The notes under the pieces were generated by a model. The model searched no databases and was not told where the DNA came from. It worked only from the letters and a program-made list of their open reading frames with translations. From positions 1 to 64,000 of the forward strand of contig NZ_JAGPNM010000013.1 of assembly GCF_018831085.1 (NCBI RefSeq): a stretch of 64,000 bases of DNA, given 5' to 3'. The translations under genes were made by a program, and so were the position numbers. This stretch comes from Rheinheimera oceanensis (GTDB lineage Bacteria > Pseudomonadota > Gammaproteobacteria > Enterobacterales > Alteromonadaceae). Below, in pieces: positions 7,644 through 16,670 of the stretch; positions within the stretch are counted from its first letter, which is position 1; each line of letters starts with the position of its first letter.

Positions 7644-8768
7644 TTAGTCACGATACGCCGGGTAATCGGTAAGCCCTTGCTCTGCACCACCATAAACAGT
7701 GGCTGGATTGACAGAATTCAATGGCCAACCGTTGGCTATTCTTGCCGGCAGGTCCGGATTGGCGATAAAGGGGCGGCCAAAGGCCACGAGATCGCCCAGG
7801 CCAGAGTCAATCAAGCGCTCACCACGCTCTGCGGTATAACGACCGGCGTAGATAATGCAACCACTGAACGTTTCACGAACTGCACGGCGAAAAGATTCAG
7901 GCAGATCCGGTGCATTGTCCCAGTCGGCTTCGGCAATGGATAAGTAAGCTACGCCGGCGGCTTCCAATACCTTGATCGCTTCGACGTATGTGGTATGCGG
8001 GTCTTCTTCAACCAAACCAATGTAAACCCGGTCTTGCTCTGTACTGGTAAACAGCGGTGTGAAACGCACACCAAGGCGATCTGCGCCAACGGCGTCCGCT
8101 ACGGCAGCGACTATCTCGCGCAAAAAGCGCAAACGGTTATGCAGCGAGCCGCCATATTCGTCATCACGCTGGTTGGCGTGGGCCGAGATAAACTGATTAA
8201 CCAGATAGCCGTTAGCGGCATGAATTTCTACCCCGTCGAAACCGGCTGCAATCGCATTGCGGGCGGCCTGAGCATACTGCACAACCAACTGCTGGATCTC
8301 TGTTACGCTAAGCGCACGCGGCACCGGTGGCTGAACCAGTTCGCCTGTGCCCGGGCCGGTTTGGATAAAGGCTTTGACTTTCTGAGCCTGGATGGCCGAA
8401 GGCGCAACCGGAGCTTCGCCGCCGGGTTGCAAATCGTTGTGTGAGACGCGTCCTACATGCCATAGCTGGGCAAAAATAACGCCGCCTTCGGCATGCACTG
8501 CCTCTGTCACTTTACGCCAGCCGTCAATTTGCGCCTGAGTGTAAATACCGGGCGTCCAGGCATAGCCCTGGCCACGCGGCTCGATTTGGGTGCCTTCGCT
8601 AACCATAAAGCCGGCGCTGGCGCGTTGACGGTAATAGGTGGCCATGAGTTCGGTGGCAATATCGCCCGGCTGAGCGCTGCGTTGCCGCGTAAGAGGCGGC
8701 AGCACGATACGATTCTTTAACGTATGGCGCCCCAGGTTAATTGAGGTAAAAAGCTTTTGGTGTTTCAT
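7644..8768 (-). CDS. Old yellow enzyme, NemA-like flavin oxidoreductase
   Basis: A 374-residue FMN-dependent alkene reductase of the old yellow enzyme family. Seen are the N-terminal LKNRIVLPPLTRQRS, the substrate-binding His/Asn pair in FDGVEIHAANGYLVNQF, the FMN-binding LGVRFTP and the C-terminal GLGDLVAFGRPFIANPDLP. These enzymes use NAD(P)H to reduce alpha,beta-unsaturated carbonyls, nitroesters and N-ethylmaleimide in the cytosol. The gene is between the aldehyde dehydrogenase and the MFS gene in a leftward run that probably forms one operon driven from the twin operator region near 10500. Confidence 0.92.
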   Translation of the reverse strand: MKHQKLFTSINLGRHTLKNRIVLPPLTRQRSAQPGDIATELMATYYRQRASAGFMVSEGTQIEPRGQGYAWTPGIYTQAQIDGWRKVTEAVHAEGGVIFAQLWHVGRVSHNDLQPGGEAPVAPSAIQAQKVKAFIQTGPGTGELVQPPVPRALSVTEIQQLVVQYAQAARNAIAAGFDGVEIHAANGYLVNQFISAHANQRDDEYGGSLHNRLRFLREIVAAVADAVGADRLGVRFTPLFTSTEQDRVYIGLVEEDPHTTYVEAIKVLEAAGVAYLSIAEADWDNAPDLPESFRRAVRETFSGCIIYAGRYTAERGERLIDSGLGDLVAFGRPFIANPDLPARIANGWPLNSVNPATVYGGAEQGLTDYPAYRD

Positions 8769-8866
8769 GTTCTGTGTCCTATCTATATTGAGTGTGTTAG
8801 CTAACCGTTGGGTGCGTTAACGGGGAAAGCGGATACACGCAGGTATCCGCTACGTCATGCCAATAA

Positions 8867-10327
8867 TCAGAATGATTTTTTGATCAACACGGTTTTGGGA
8901 TTGGTAAACAACAGGCGTCCTTCATGGCCTTGCTCTGTGCCAATACCTGACTGCTTGTGACCACCGAAAGGAATATCCACGCCTTGGGTATGGATTTCGT
9001 TTACCCATACCATGCCTGCTTCTACCCGATTCGCGACGGCAACCGCGGCTTTAGTATCACGCCCCCAAACTGAGCCACCTAAGCCGTAGATAGAGGCGTT
9101 GGCACGATTCACAGCGTCGTCGATATCGTCATAAACGATAATCGGGATGATAGGACCAAACTGCTCTTCCTGAACGATTTTGCTGTGCTCTGGCGGGTTG
9201 TCGACAACGGTGATCGGGAAGAAGTAGCCAGACTGCGTTTCATCAATATCACCACCAAATGCAATCTTCTGACCGTTTGCCTTGATGTCGTCAAGGAAGG
9301 TTTTTAGCTTGTCAAACTGCATCTTGTTTTGCACAGGCCCCAGACCAACTTCCGGATCAAGACCGTCGCCAACTTTCACTGTTTTGGCGTAGTCAACGAA
9401 AGCAGCTACGAAATCGGCATGGAATGAGCGGTGGATGTAAAGCCGTTTAATACCCACACACCACTGGCCCTGGTTACCAAAGGCGCCCCAGAAAAGCTGT
9501 GGGATAATGGCTTTGTAATCTGCATCTGGCAGCACTATTGCCGCATCGTTGCCGCCAAGTTCCAGGGTGACACGCTTAACGGTTCCGGCCGCCGAACGCA
9601 GCACATGCTTGCCGGTCTCTGTTGAACCGGTGAAGCTAATCTTGGCAATATCCGGGTGGTTAGTCATCTGTGGGCCTAAGTTATCGCCACCAGATACAAC
9701 AGACAGTACACCGGCAGGAAGTACGCTTTGTGCTATCTGACCAAAACGCAAAGCCGTTAACGGCGTATATGGCGTGGGTTTAAGTACAAAGGTGTTACCG
9801 GTGATCAGTGCAGGTGCCACTTTCCACAGGGCAAGCAGCACAGGGAAGTTCCAGGGCGTGATGCCGCCTACGACGCCAAGCGGAACATGGTGCAGCTCAA
9901 CGACATGCGAGTCGTTTTCTTCAACAATTTCAACCGGAATACGACGGGCCGCAATCTGGCGGATATAGGAGATAGCCTGATCGACTTCTGGCGCAGCCAT
10001 GGTATTAAGTGGTTTGCCTTGCTCTAAGGTTAACAGGCGAACCAGCTCATCGCGATGTTGCTGTAATGCATCAGCATAGCGATCCAAATAGACCTGACGC
10101 TCATCATAGCTGATGGCTGACCACGTCTTAAATGCCGTTTTAGCGGCGGCGATGGCTGCTTCAAGTTGTTCGGCTGAGGCGGCTGGTGCTTTGGCAAACA
10201 CCTTACCGGTTGCCGGGTTGATAACATCAAAACTGTCTTTGGCCTCTACCAGCTTGCCAGCGATGCTCAGATAGTAGGGACCATCGAAAATACTGGCATT
10301 TTGTGAGGTTTGTGGTGCTGTGGACAT
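8867..10327 (-). CDS. NAD(P)-dependent aldehyde dehydrogenase
   Basis: A 486-residue aldehyde dehydrogenase of normal length. The general-base glutamate is in RVTLELGGND, the catalytic cysteine in GNQGQWCVGIKR, and the cofactor loop in SFTGSTETGKHV. The proline-rich active-site entry GGITPWNFPVLLALWK is also intact. It oxidises an aldehyde to the acid; the exact substrate is not readable, though the operon suggests reactive aldehydes. The start at 10327 is chosen because AGGAG lies 7 bases upstream, rather than the longer frame to 10384. Two TAGAC-N5-GTCTA operators sit upstream, so it is probably derepressed by the TetR at 5624. Confidence 0.93.
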   Translation of the reverse strand: MSTAPQTSQNASIFDGPYYLSIAGKLVEAKDSFDVINPATGKVFAKAPAASAEQLEAAIAAAKTAFKTWSAISYDERQVYLDRYADALQQHRDELVRLLTLEQGKPLNTMAAPEVDQAISYIRQIAARRIPVEIVEENDSHVVELHHVPLGVVGGITPWNFPVLLALWKVAPALITGNTFVLKPTPYTPLTALRFGQIAQSVLPAGVLSVVSGGDNLGPQMTNHPDIAKISFTGSTETGKHVLRSAAGTVKRVTLELGGNDAAIVLPDADYKAIIPQLFWGAFGNQGQWCVGIKRLYIHRSFHADFVAAFVDYAKTVKVGDGLDPEVGLGPVQNKMQFDKLKTFLDDIKANGQKIAFGGDIDETQSGYFFPITVVDNPPEHSKIVQEEQFGPIIPIIVYDDIDDAVNRANASIYGLGGSVWGRDTKAAVAVANRVEAGMVWVNEIHTQGVDIPFGGHKQSGIGTEQGHEGRLLFTNPKTVLIKKSF

Positions 10328-10491
10328 AAATATACTCCTGAATATAGCGTTTTCCGTTTGGTAGCTATCTTTATTGGCAGCCACCTGGCGGGTGATAGGT
10401 GTTAACAGAGCCCAACATTAGGCTTGTTTGCGACTGACCGCGCTTCTACACAAATGCAGGGAAACGGGGAATGTTTTGCATTGTGATTGAA

Positions 10492-10531
10492 TAGACCAGT
10501 CGTCTAGATGCTATCTTAGACCAGTCGTCTA
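10492..10531. promoter_or_regulatory. Twin TetR operators before the aldehyde dehydrogenase operon
   Basis: Two identical 15-bp dyads, TAGAC-CAGTC-GTCTA, lie at 10492-10506 and 10517-10531, with starts 25 bases apart. A near-identical dyad precedes the tetR gene (6249) and a half-degenerate one the DJ-1 gene (5551). The repeats tie these promoters into one regulon. Confidence 0.78.
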
Positions 10532-10905
10532 TGGTTTGCAACTGATAAATACTTTGCTGATTGAACAATTTCAAAAAATGTTCAATGCCGGGTGTGCTGC
10601 TTGGGCACAATTTTCCGGAGTATCCTTACTTTGATGCTTTTGTGTTGTTTCCACTATCGATGATAGGGCTTCACTTCTTCTGGGATGGTTTACTATCGGA
10701 AGCAAGAGTTTTGGCTGACATTGGACTTACTGTGATAAACCTGCACGGCTAGCGCTCACCCGGCGATGTTGGTAGTACCCGGCATGTATAGTCTGCTAAG
10801 GTTGGGTAATGTCAGGTGATAGGTGTTTTGGGCCACCCAACCTTTGGGCAGCGTATTACAGTGCAGCAATGCGGTGGTACAGAACACGGGGATAAGGTTA
10901 AAGCA
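10532..10905. other. Intergenic region with an 8-bp inverted repeat
   Basis: About 370 bases before the acyl-CoA hydrolase gene with no convincing gene. ATTGAACA (10560-10567) and TGTTCAAT (10579-10586) form a perfect inverted repeat with an 11-base spacer and could be a regulator site. A 63-codon open frame starting at a TTG at 10561 has no clear ribosome site or family resemblance and is not called. Confidence 0.45.
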
Positions 10906-12822
10906 ATGCACAATAATGATTATGCCTCTATCGTTGATGAGGTTTTAGCGCAAATTGGCAAGCATGTGGTGCTTGGCTTACCGCTCGGCCTGGGTAAACC
11001 TAACCGTTTAATCAATGCTTTTTATCACAGAGCCTGTGCGGACAGCAGTATCAGGCTGGATATCTTCACTGCACTGTCGCTTAATCCACCCAAGCCCGGC
11101 AGCGAGTTGGAACAGCGTTTTTTGCAACCCTTTCTTAAGCGTCATTTTGGTGAAGACTATCCACGCCTGGCTTATGCCGATGCGCTGGCTGCACAGCAGT
11201 TACCGGCTAATATTACCGTGACAGAATTTTACTTTCAGTCGGGTAGCATGCTGGGTAATGCTGAGGCGCAGCGCCACTATGTGTCCAGTAACTACACCCA
11301 TGTTGCAAGGGATCTGGCAGACAGGGGCGTTAATCTGATTTTACAACTGGTCGCCCGGCGCCCGACAGAGTCAGGCTGGGAGTACAGCCTGAGCTGTAAC
11401 CCGGATGTTACGTTGGATCTAGCAGAAGAGCTTCGCCACCGTACTGACAGCAAGTGCCTGATGTTGGCTCAGGTGCACCCAGAGCTGCCTTTTATGGCCG
11501 GAGATGCGGTGGTTAGCGAAGATTTTTTTCACCGGATCATCAACGATAATCCTGAGCAGCGTTTGTTTGCTTTGCCGCGCAGCCCTGTAACCAGCCAGGA
11601 TTACGCAGTGGGGATGAATGCCAGTGCGTTGGTCGCCGACGGTGGTACGCTGCAAATCGGTATTGGCTCACTTAGTGATGCTCTGGTGTACAGCTTGAGC
11701 CAGCGGCAGCAAAACAACGAGGCCTATCGCGGCTATTTTAACCAGGCCTTACCCGGACAGGCGCTAGTAGATGCTATTGGTGGCTATGACAGCTTTGACA
11801 CCGGACTGTATGGCGCCAGTGAAATGTTTCTCGATGGTTTTATGCATTTGTATCAGGCCGGGATCCTCAAGCGCGAAGTATTTGACGATGAACACTTGCA
11901 GAGCCTGGCTAATGCCGGGGGCATCGCTGCTGAAGCCGGTACTGACGGCAGTGGTGCCTTGTTAGATGCGGCATTTTTTCTCGGCACTGACGATTTTTAC
12001 CGCTGGTTGCGTCAACTGACTGCAGCGGAATGGCCCCGTTTTCGCATGAGCTCGGTAGGCCGGATCAACCAGTTGTATGGTGATAACCCCGCACTGGAGA
12101 AATTACAGCGCCAGAAAGCCCGTTTTATTAACACCTGTATGATGGTGAGTTTAACCGGTGCGGCAACGTCTGACAGCCTCAAAGATCATCAACTGGTCTC
12201 CGGTGTGGGCGGACAATACAACTTTGTTGCTATGGCGCATGCGATGCGGGGGGGCCGCTCGATCCTGCTGCTGCGTAGTACCCGTGAAAGTGGCGGTGAG
12301 ATCACATCGGGTATCGTCTGGGAATATCCGTATTGCACTATTCCACGGCATTTGCGGGATATTGTTGTTACCGAATACGGTATTGCTGATTTACGTGGCG
12401 CCACAGATGAAGAGTGTATAAAAGCTCTTATTTGCATCAGTGACAGCCGTTTTCAGCAGAACCTGAAACATAAGGCGGTGACAGCAGGTAAACTGGATCC
12501 AAACTGGACTATTCCAGCTGTTGCCGCTACGAATTCTCCTGCCAGCATCGAGTCACGTTTAAATGCGCTGCGATTAACGGGCAATTTACCCCGTTACCCT
12601 TTTGGCAGTGATTTTACTGCGCTGGAGCAAAAGCTTATGGCTGCTTTGCAACGTATGAAACGACTGAAACACTCTAAATTACAAATGGTTAGTGCATTGC
12701 TGCGTGGTGGCCCTGATGCACCTGAAGCGTTATCCAGAATGGGGCTGGCTAAGCCACGCGGGCCACAGCAATGGCTTTATGCCCGCATGCTACGCTGGGC
12801 CCTGGCGCAGATTACGCATTAA
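10906..12822 (+). CDS. Acetyl-CoA hydrolase/CoA-transferase family protein
   Basis: A 638-residue member of the acetyl-CoA hydrolase/transferase family (Cat1/Ach1-like fold, long version). The C-terminal active-site segment VVTEYGIADLRGATDEE carries the glutamate that forms the CoA thioester, and GQYNFVAMAHAMRGGRSILL matches the family. The N-terminal domain (VLGLPLGLGKPNRLINAFYH) is the first CoA-transferase half. It moves CoA between short acyl groups or hydrolyses acyl-CoA. I take the ATG at 10906, with AAGG 8 bases upstream, over a GTG 90 bases earlier. A rho-independent terminator follows directly, so it is probably monocistronic. Confidence 0.88.
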   Translation: MHNNDYASIVDEVLAQIGKHVVLGLPLGLGKPNRLINAFYHRACADSSIRLDIFTALSLNPPKPGSELEQRFLQPFLKRHFGEDYPRLAYADALAAQQLPANITVTEFYFQSGSMLGNAEAQRHYVSSNYTHVARDLADRGVNLILQLVARRPTESGWEYSLSCNPDVTLDLAEELRHRTDSKCLMLAQVHPELPFMAGDAVVSEDFFHRIINDNPEQRLFALPRSPVTSQDYAVGMNASALVADGGTLQIGIGSLSDALVYSLSQRQQNNEAYRGYFNQALPGQALVDAIGGYDSFDTGLYGASEMFLDGFMHLYQAGILKREVFDDEHLQSLANAGGIAAEAGTDGSGALLDAAFFLGTDDFYRWLRQLTAAEWPRFRMSSVGRINQLYGDNPALEKLQRQKARFINTCMMVSLTGAATSDSLKDHQLVSGVGGQYNFVAMAHAMRGGRSILLLRSTRESGGEITSGIVWEYPYCTIPRHLRDIVVTEYGIADLRGATDEECIKALICISDSRFQQNLKHKAVTAGKLDPNWTIPAVAATNSPASIESRLNALRLTGNLPRYPFGSDFTALEQKLMAALQRMKRLKHSKLQMVSALLRGGPDAPEALSRMGLAKPRGPQQWLYARMLRWALAQITH

Positions 12823-12825
12823 ATA

Positions 12826-12858
12826 ACAAAAACGCCCCGCAATGAGGGGCGTTTTTGT
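12826..12858 (+). terminator. Rho-independent terminator after the acyl-CoA hydrolase gene
   Basis: ACAAAAACGCCCC pairs perfectly with GGGGCGTTTTTGT around a 7-base loop, with a T-run on the plus strand. It begins 4 bases after the stop codon and could work in both directions. Confidence 0.92.
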
Positions 12859-13054
12859 ATGAATTTAAGGTGTGTTCTGGCGGACTGGCACCACTCCCTC
12901 CCAACGCATAAATATCGGGTTGTATTATCAGCGGTTCGCTTTACCGAAATGATATAGCCTTCTCTTTGTTGCCCCGACTAAAGTGCTTAAAAAAATAACA
13001 ACAGCAGGGTAGTTGTGCCTGCAAAAAACTAAGTATACCCGGGGAGGATAAGAC

Positions 13055-15745
13055 ATGTTAAAACTTAATACTATAACTATGGCCATTGTAATGGCTTGTT
13101 CATTGCCACTGGCTGCACAGGAAACTGAGCCGGTAGCGGATGATGCTGCAAAGCAGGCATCAGCAAAAAATGACACTGCAATTGAAATTATTTCAGTTAC
13201 GGCAACCAAGCGTAAAACCAAATTAATGGAAACGCCTGTTGCCATATCAGCGTTAAGCGAGGCGCAGCTGCGGCAAAGCGGGGTTAACAACGTAAAAGAT
13301 ATTGCCGACTTAGTGCCGGGGCTGGATATTTCAACCGCAACCGATCAGGCTGCACCGGTTATTTCTATGCGGGGTGTGCGCTCTACTAATATTACTGAAC
13401 TGGGTGATCCTGCCGTTGGTGTGCATTTAGACGGTATTTACTCGCCGCGGATGCAGGGCGCGTTGGCGTTAATGTACGATGTGGAGCGGGTTGAGGCGCT
13501 ACGTGGGCCGCAAGGCACTTTATTTGGCCGTAACTCCACCGTTGGTAGTATTAATGTTATTTCAGCCAAGCCTGATGTTAGCGGCTTTGCCGGTAATATT
13601 AATGCGGAAGCGGGCAGATTTAACAGCAAAAACCTCGGCGGTTTTATTAATATCCCGCTAAATGATGAGTTTGCTGTACGTATTGCTGCAAAAGGCTTAA
13701 AACGCGACTCTTACCTGGAAGGTTATTGGGATCCAAATCAGTACGATACGCGCCGTCTCAGCGAAGAGGTACTGAATGCGCCGGTTATTTCTGAAGACTC
13801 TTACCAGGGCATTGGTTCTACCGTTACGCAGCGGGAAAACTGGTGGATAGATGCTGCCGGTACAGACCCGGAGGCGCAGCGGGTGCGGGCGCTTACACCG
13901 GCCGACAAGAAAGATTTTTATAATAATGCCAATGAGCACTCGTTCCGTATCAGCACATTGTGGCAACCGGCACACGGGCGGTTTAGCAACCATACTGTTT
14001 TTCAGCAATATGTGAATAACAGTGCCGGCACGCTGGACTTGGTTAACTGTGACCAGCTGCGTGGCCGGCCTGACGAATATGGCGGCGATTGTTCATCGTT
14101 TTTACCCAGCGATAATACCTATCAGGCGGTGGTTAACGTACCGGGTGAGCTGAATCTGGATATTACCTACCTGCGTAATACGCTGAACTACAGCATTAAT
14201 GATGAACTAAGCCTGGTATGGCAACTGGGTTATGAGGATATGGACAGATCGTCCGCCCAGGACAGTGAAACCGGGCTGGACCCCTGGGATGGTGCCATTT
14301 ATTTCCTCAAAGGTACCGGTGCGACATCTTATTCAACTGAACTTCAGCTGCAATCTGATGAATTTGGCGATCTGGTATGGATAACCGGCGTTAATTACTT
14401 CTATGAAAAAACAACGACACTGGGTTATTACGACAACCCAATGGATGACAAAGCATTTTGGGACCAGCCGGACCGCTCTACCAAAGCTTATGCGCTGTTT
14501 GGTCAGGCCACCTACAACATTACTGATGATTTGCATGCTACTTTTGGTTACCGCTACAGCCATGAAACCAAGCAGGATAAAGGCGGCCGCACTTATCGCT
14601 GCTCGAACGCTGATGGCTGTGCACCGGGTTGGTTTAACCGCAGCGTACTTAATGCGTTGCCGGCTGACTATTTTAACGACCCGGCGCTGTATGCGTCTTA
14701 CTTTGCCAATGACAACAAAGGCCAGTGGCGTAATCATGACTTCAGAATTGGCCTGGATTATAACCTGAGCCAGGACACCATGCTGTACAGCTATCTGGCA
14801 TCAGGCTTTAAAGCCGGTGGTATTGGTGATGTATTTGAAGTGGTGAACGACAGAACCGGCGAGGTTAACCGCTTTGAAACCCAGTTTGACCCGGAAAAAG
14901 TACTAACGTTAGAACTGGGTGCTAAATCAAGCTTTCTGAATAACTCGCTGAATTTGCAAGCGGCATTTTTCTACACCGACTATACCGATATGCAGTATGC
15001 CTCTGTTGGCTCAATCGGCAATGTAGAGCGTTTATCGCCGGTTGAAGACGAAAATGGCGCGCCCATTCTTGATGAAAACGGCATGCCGGTGCTGGATTAT
15101 CAAAACCAGCCGGTCATTGCCTACTATACGCAAAATGTACCGGGCTCAACCATTAAGGGTATTGAGTTTGAATTTGACTGGAAGCCATACCAAAATGGCC
15201 GGATCACCGGTTATGCTACCTGGACCCACGCCCGTGTGACAAAAGACTGGCTCACCAAGTGGGATTACGATCCGGAATATTTGTTTAATTTATCTTATGA
15301 AGAATCCATCGATCCGGAAAATACCCTGCTGAGCACCAATCTCAAAGGTAATGATCTGGCCATGACCCCGCGGTTTACCGCTAATGTCAGTTATACCCAT
15401 AGCTTTGATTTAGGCCGTTTTGGCTATGTACATAGCTGGTTTAATCTGAGCTGGAAAGATAAATCCTACACCACCATCTGGAATCTGGATAAGCATCTGG
15501 ATGATATGAACTTTGCAGTAAGCGATGAAGCGGCGCATTACATTACCGACAAACGTGACGCCTATACCATGGTTAATGCCTCATTAAAATATGAACCGCA
15601 AAGCCAGGGCTGGTATGCCGAAGTGTTTGTGAATAATGCCACCGATGAAGTGGTGCAATACTGGAATAACACCAGCAAAGGCTTTAGCAAAGGCAGCTTT
15701 GGTATGCCACGTTACTACGGTATCAGAGCGGGTTTTAATTTCTAA
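13055..15745 (+). CDS. TonB-dependent outer membrane receptor, carbohydrate-linked
   Basis: An 896-residue TonB-dependent receptor. A signal peptide (MLKLNTITMAIVMACSLPLA, cut near AAQ) is followed by a TonB-box-like IEIISVTATKRK, the plug domain (PVAISALSEAQLRQSGVNNV; RGPQGTLFGRNSTVGSINVI) and a large beta-barrel ending in the aromatic RAGFNF. Such receptors take up oligosaccharides, siderophores or cobalamin; the GH16 and GH3 genes immediately downstream indicate a glucan oligosaccharide substrate here. A strong GGGGAGGA site precedes the ATG. It is the first gene of the utilisation locus. Confidence 0.95.
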   Translation: MLKLNTITMAIVMACSLPLAAQETEPVADDAAKQASAKNDTAIEIISVTATKRKTKLMETPVAISALSEAQLRQSGVNNVKDIADLVPGLDISTATDQAAPVISMRGVRSTNITELGDPAVGVHLDGIYSPRMQGALALMYDVERVEALRGPQGTLFGRNSTVGSINVISAKPDVSGFAGNINAEAGRFNSKNLGGFINIPLNDEFAVRIAAKGLKRDSYLEGYWDPNQYDTRRLSEEVLNAPVISEDSYQGIGSTVTQRENWWIDAAGTDPEAQRVRALTPADKKDFYNNANEHSFRISTLWQPAHGRFSNHTVFQQYVNNSAGTLDLVNCDQLRGRPDEYGGDCSSFLPSDNTYQAVVNVPGELNLDITYLRNTLNYSINDELSLVWQLGYEDMDRSSAQDSETGLDPWDGAIYFLKGTGATSYSTELQLQSDEFGDLVWITGVNYFYEKTTTLGYYDNPMDDKAFWDQPDRSTKAYALFGQATYNITDDLHATFGYRYSHETKQDKGGRTYRCSNADGCAPGWFNRSVLNALPADYFNDPALYASYFANDNKGQWRNHDFRIGLDYNLSQDTMLYSYLASGFKAGGIGDVFEVVNDRTGEVNRFETQFDPEKVLTLELGAKSSFLNNSLNLQAAFFYTDYTDMQYASVGSIGNVERLSPVEDENGAPILDENGMPVLDYQNQPVIAYYTQNVPGSTIKGIEFEFDWKPYQNGRITGYATWTHARVTKDWLTKWDYDPEYLFNLSYEESIDPENTLLSTNLKGNDLAMTPRFTANVSYTHSFDLGRFGYVHSWFNLSWKDKSYTTIWNLDKHLDDMNFAVSDEAAHYITDKRDAYTMVNASLKYEPQSQGWYAEVFVNNATDEVVQYWNNTSKGFSKGSFGMPRYYGIRAGFNF

Positions 15746-15828
15746 GCTAAGCGGCTGCTAACCGGGCGCCCAAACCAGTCTGTTATATGGCGTGGGCGCA
15801 ATATCTCGTGTACCGACAGGACATTACT

Positions 15829-16608
15829 ATGAACAGCACATGTAAGCCCGTGATATTTACGGCAGTCTGTCTTTGTAGCACTACAACTGTGCAGGCAGAG
15901 TACTTTAAAGATGATTTCAGCTGGGGCTTTAACAGCAGTATCTGGTCAGCCAGAAGTGGGAACAACGGCTCACCTTTTGGTTGTACCTTTACCCCCGGCA
16001 TGATTTCACCCAGCTCGCATGGTATTACGCTGGCACTAAGCCAGGGCAGTTGCTCAGAGCTGCAAAGCCGCAACAGTTATGGCTATGGTAAAGTGCAGGG
16101 AGCACTGAGAACCGGCAATACCCCCGGCACTGTGGCGTCTATTTTTACCTATACCTCCTGGTGGGATGCACCCGGCCGGGCCTGGCAGGAAATTGACATT
16201 GAGTTTCTGCCCTCGCTTGGTAATGTAGTGCACACCAATGTGATTTATCAGCCTCAGGGCGGTACTTATCAAAGCTGGGAGCAGGATATTGACCTTGGAC
16301 AGTATGGGCTGAATATTCAGCAGAATCTGCTTACCATCGGCTTTGACTGGAATGCAAACCAAATCCGCTGGTATGTATTTGATGCGGCGGGTAATGAGCA
16401 AACTATCAGAACGGTTTATAAAGATAATGGCGATGGTTATCTGGCCGCTGATGAAATACCGGCCTATGCCTGGCCGGTAGATAATACCAAAATTATGCTG
16501 AACCATTGGCACGGCGACAACTCGCAAGATGGCTTTTACTTTCCCGGCCAGTACTTTGGCGGCAACGCCTGGGCCTATTACGATTTCATTGAATATATTC
16601 CCCATTAA
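15829..16608 (+). CDS. Secreted GH16 beta-glucanase, lichenase-like
   Basis: A 259-residue glycoside hydrolase of family 16. The signal peptide ends about VQA (residue 23). The catalytic motif EIDIEF is at residues 121-126, with E121 the expected nucleophile and E125 the acid/base. SYGYGKVQGALRTGN, SIFTYTSWWDA and FDWNANQIRWYVFD follow the order of bacterial lichenases (endo-beta-1,3-1,4-glucanases), so cleavage of mixed-linkage or laminarin-type glucan is likely. The ATG at 15829 has AGGA 7 bases upstream. It lies between the TonB receptor and GH3 genes, fitting endo-cleavage before uptake or trimming. Confidence 0.9.
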   Translation: MNSTCKPVIFTAVCLCSTTTVQAEYFKDDFSWGFNSSIWSARSGNNGSPFGCTFTPGMISPSSHGITLALSQGSCSELQSRNSYGYGKVQGALRTGNTPGTVASIFTYTSWWDAPGRAWQEIDIEFLPSLGNVVHTNVIYQPQGGTYQSWEQDIDLGQYGLNIQQNLLTIGFDWNANQIRWYVFDAAGNEQTIRTVYKDNGDGYLAADEIPAYAWPVDNTKIMLNHWHGDNSQDGFYFPGQYFGGNAWAYYDFIEYIPH

Positions 16609-16619
16609 AGAGCAGTTGT

Positions 16620-16653
16620 CTGAAACGGCAATTTCTTCGTATTGCCGTTTCAG
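16620..16653. repeat. Perfect 13-bp hairpin between GH16 and GH3 genes
   Basis: CTGAAACGGCAAT (16620-16632) and ATTGCCGTTTCAG (16641-16653) pair perfectly around an 8-base loop, in the 62-base gap between the GH16 stop and the GH3 start. No U-tract follows, so it may protect the upstream message or cause partial attenuation within the operon. Confidence 0.8.
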
Positions 16654-16670
16654 ATGCAAAGGATCCCGTT

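Noticed and set aside
10561-10752. 63-codon open frame before the acyl-CoA hydrolase gene
   Set aside because: It begins at a TTG inside an inverted repeat, has no ribosome site, and I see no related family.
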